In this document: one piece after another, positions 5,045 to 5,098 of the stretch
How the letters are laid out: every line of letters begins with the position of its first letter
Position numbering within the stretch: the first letter of the stretch is position 1
Source: an uncultured Oscillibacter sp.
Lineage (GTDB): Bacteria; Bacillota; Clostridia; Oscillospirales; Oscillospiraceae
Direction of reading: 5' to 3'
Assembly: GCA_902476875.1 (NCBI GenBank)
Contig: CABSFC010000141.1
Coordinates: 1 to 5,098, forward strand
DNA length: 5,098 nucleotides
Position numbers and translations under genes: made by a program
Notes under the pieces: generated by a model
What the model saw: only the letters and a program-made list of their open reading frames with translations
The model's database searches: none
Told to the model about the DNA's origin: nothing

Positions 5045-5098
5045 GCGGGCATAGCTCATCTGGTAGAGCGCCACCTTGCCAAGGTGGAGGTAGCGAGT
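5045..5098 (+). tRNA. tRNA-Gly (anticodon GCC), 3' end outside window
   Basis: The first 54 bases of a tRNA fold as expected. They give the acceptor strand GCGGGCA (5045-5051), T8 and A9, and the D arm GCTC/GAGC with GG in the loop. The anticodon stem is CCACC/GGTGG with loop TTGCCAA, a 5-base variable loop follows, and the T stem starts as GCGAG. The anticodon GCC is at 5078-5080, so it reads GGC and GGT glycine codons. The rest of the T arm and the acceptor 3' strand lie beyond the edge. Whether more tRNAs follow in the same transcript cannot be seen. Confidence 0.95.

Noticed and set aside
4330..5074. Long minus-strand frames overlapping spoVAC in another phase
   Set aside because: Their sequence is arginine/proline/glycine-rich shadow translation and they run into the tRNA promoter and tRNA. 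The SpoVAC frame has strong family motifs and a good ribosome binding site.
5045..5098. tRNA gene as an integration site (attachment site) for a mobile element
   Set aside because: The tRNA 3' end is outside the window, and no integrase gene or repeat of the tRNA sequence is visible.

Overview
The window is GC-rich chromosomal DNA. It carries a SpoVAC-type germination protein gene and a paralogous, clostridial-looking type IIA topoisomerase operon. Both point to a spore-forming member of the class Clostridia, most plausibly a gut Oscillospiraceae-like organism. The class-level statement is inference from gene content; the species cannot be read from the sequence.

Layout. Positions 1-3301 are a minus-strand operon read from right to left. 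It starts with a ParE/GyrB-like ATPase and toprim subunit (3301-1307). Next comes a small REP-associated tyrosine transposase (RAYT, about 1300-734), and then the 5' part of a ParC/GyrA-like breakage-reunion subunit (730 to the left edge, truncated by the window). The junctions are extremely tight: 0-6 bases between parE-like and RAYT, and 3 bases between RAYT and parC-like. The transposase gene therefore sits inside a topoisomerase operon without visibly breaking it. Two REP-like hairpins lie inside the RAYT coding sequence in opposite orientation, each preceded directly by GTAG. A 24-bp in-frame tandem duplication overlaps one of them.

Positions 3302-3701 are a 400-base divergent intergenic region. 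It holds a strong extended -10 promoter for the topoisomerase operon and a group of TTTTCCC/GGGAAAA arms. It also holds a cluster of DnaA-box-like 9-mers, two palindromes built from GGTTGCG half-sites, and a promoter for the rightward gene. That gene (3702-4406) encodes an XRE-type helix-turn-helix protein with one transmembrane segment and an extracytoplasmic domain. One GGTTGCG palindrome covers its -35 box, which suggests autoregulation.

Positions 4449-4892 (minus) encode SpoVAC, part of the spore Ca-dipicolinate channel. It is not followed by spoVAD or spoVAE, and a candidate forespore sigma-G promoter lies upstream. A GC-rich hairpin separates it from the convergent regulator gene. At the right edge a strong sigma-A promoter drives a tRNA-Gly(GCC) gene cut by the window end.

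Functionally these are mostly independent units: DNA topology, a parasitic or domesticated transposase, a membrane-anchored regulator, a germination channel and a tRNA. The best candidates for something new are the RAYT with its own REP-like substrates embedded in its coding region inside the topoisomerase operon, and the divergent active-site signatures of the topoisomerase pair.
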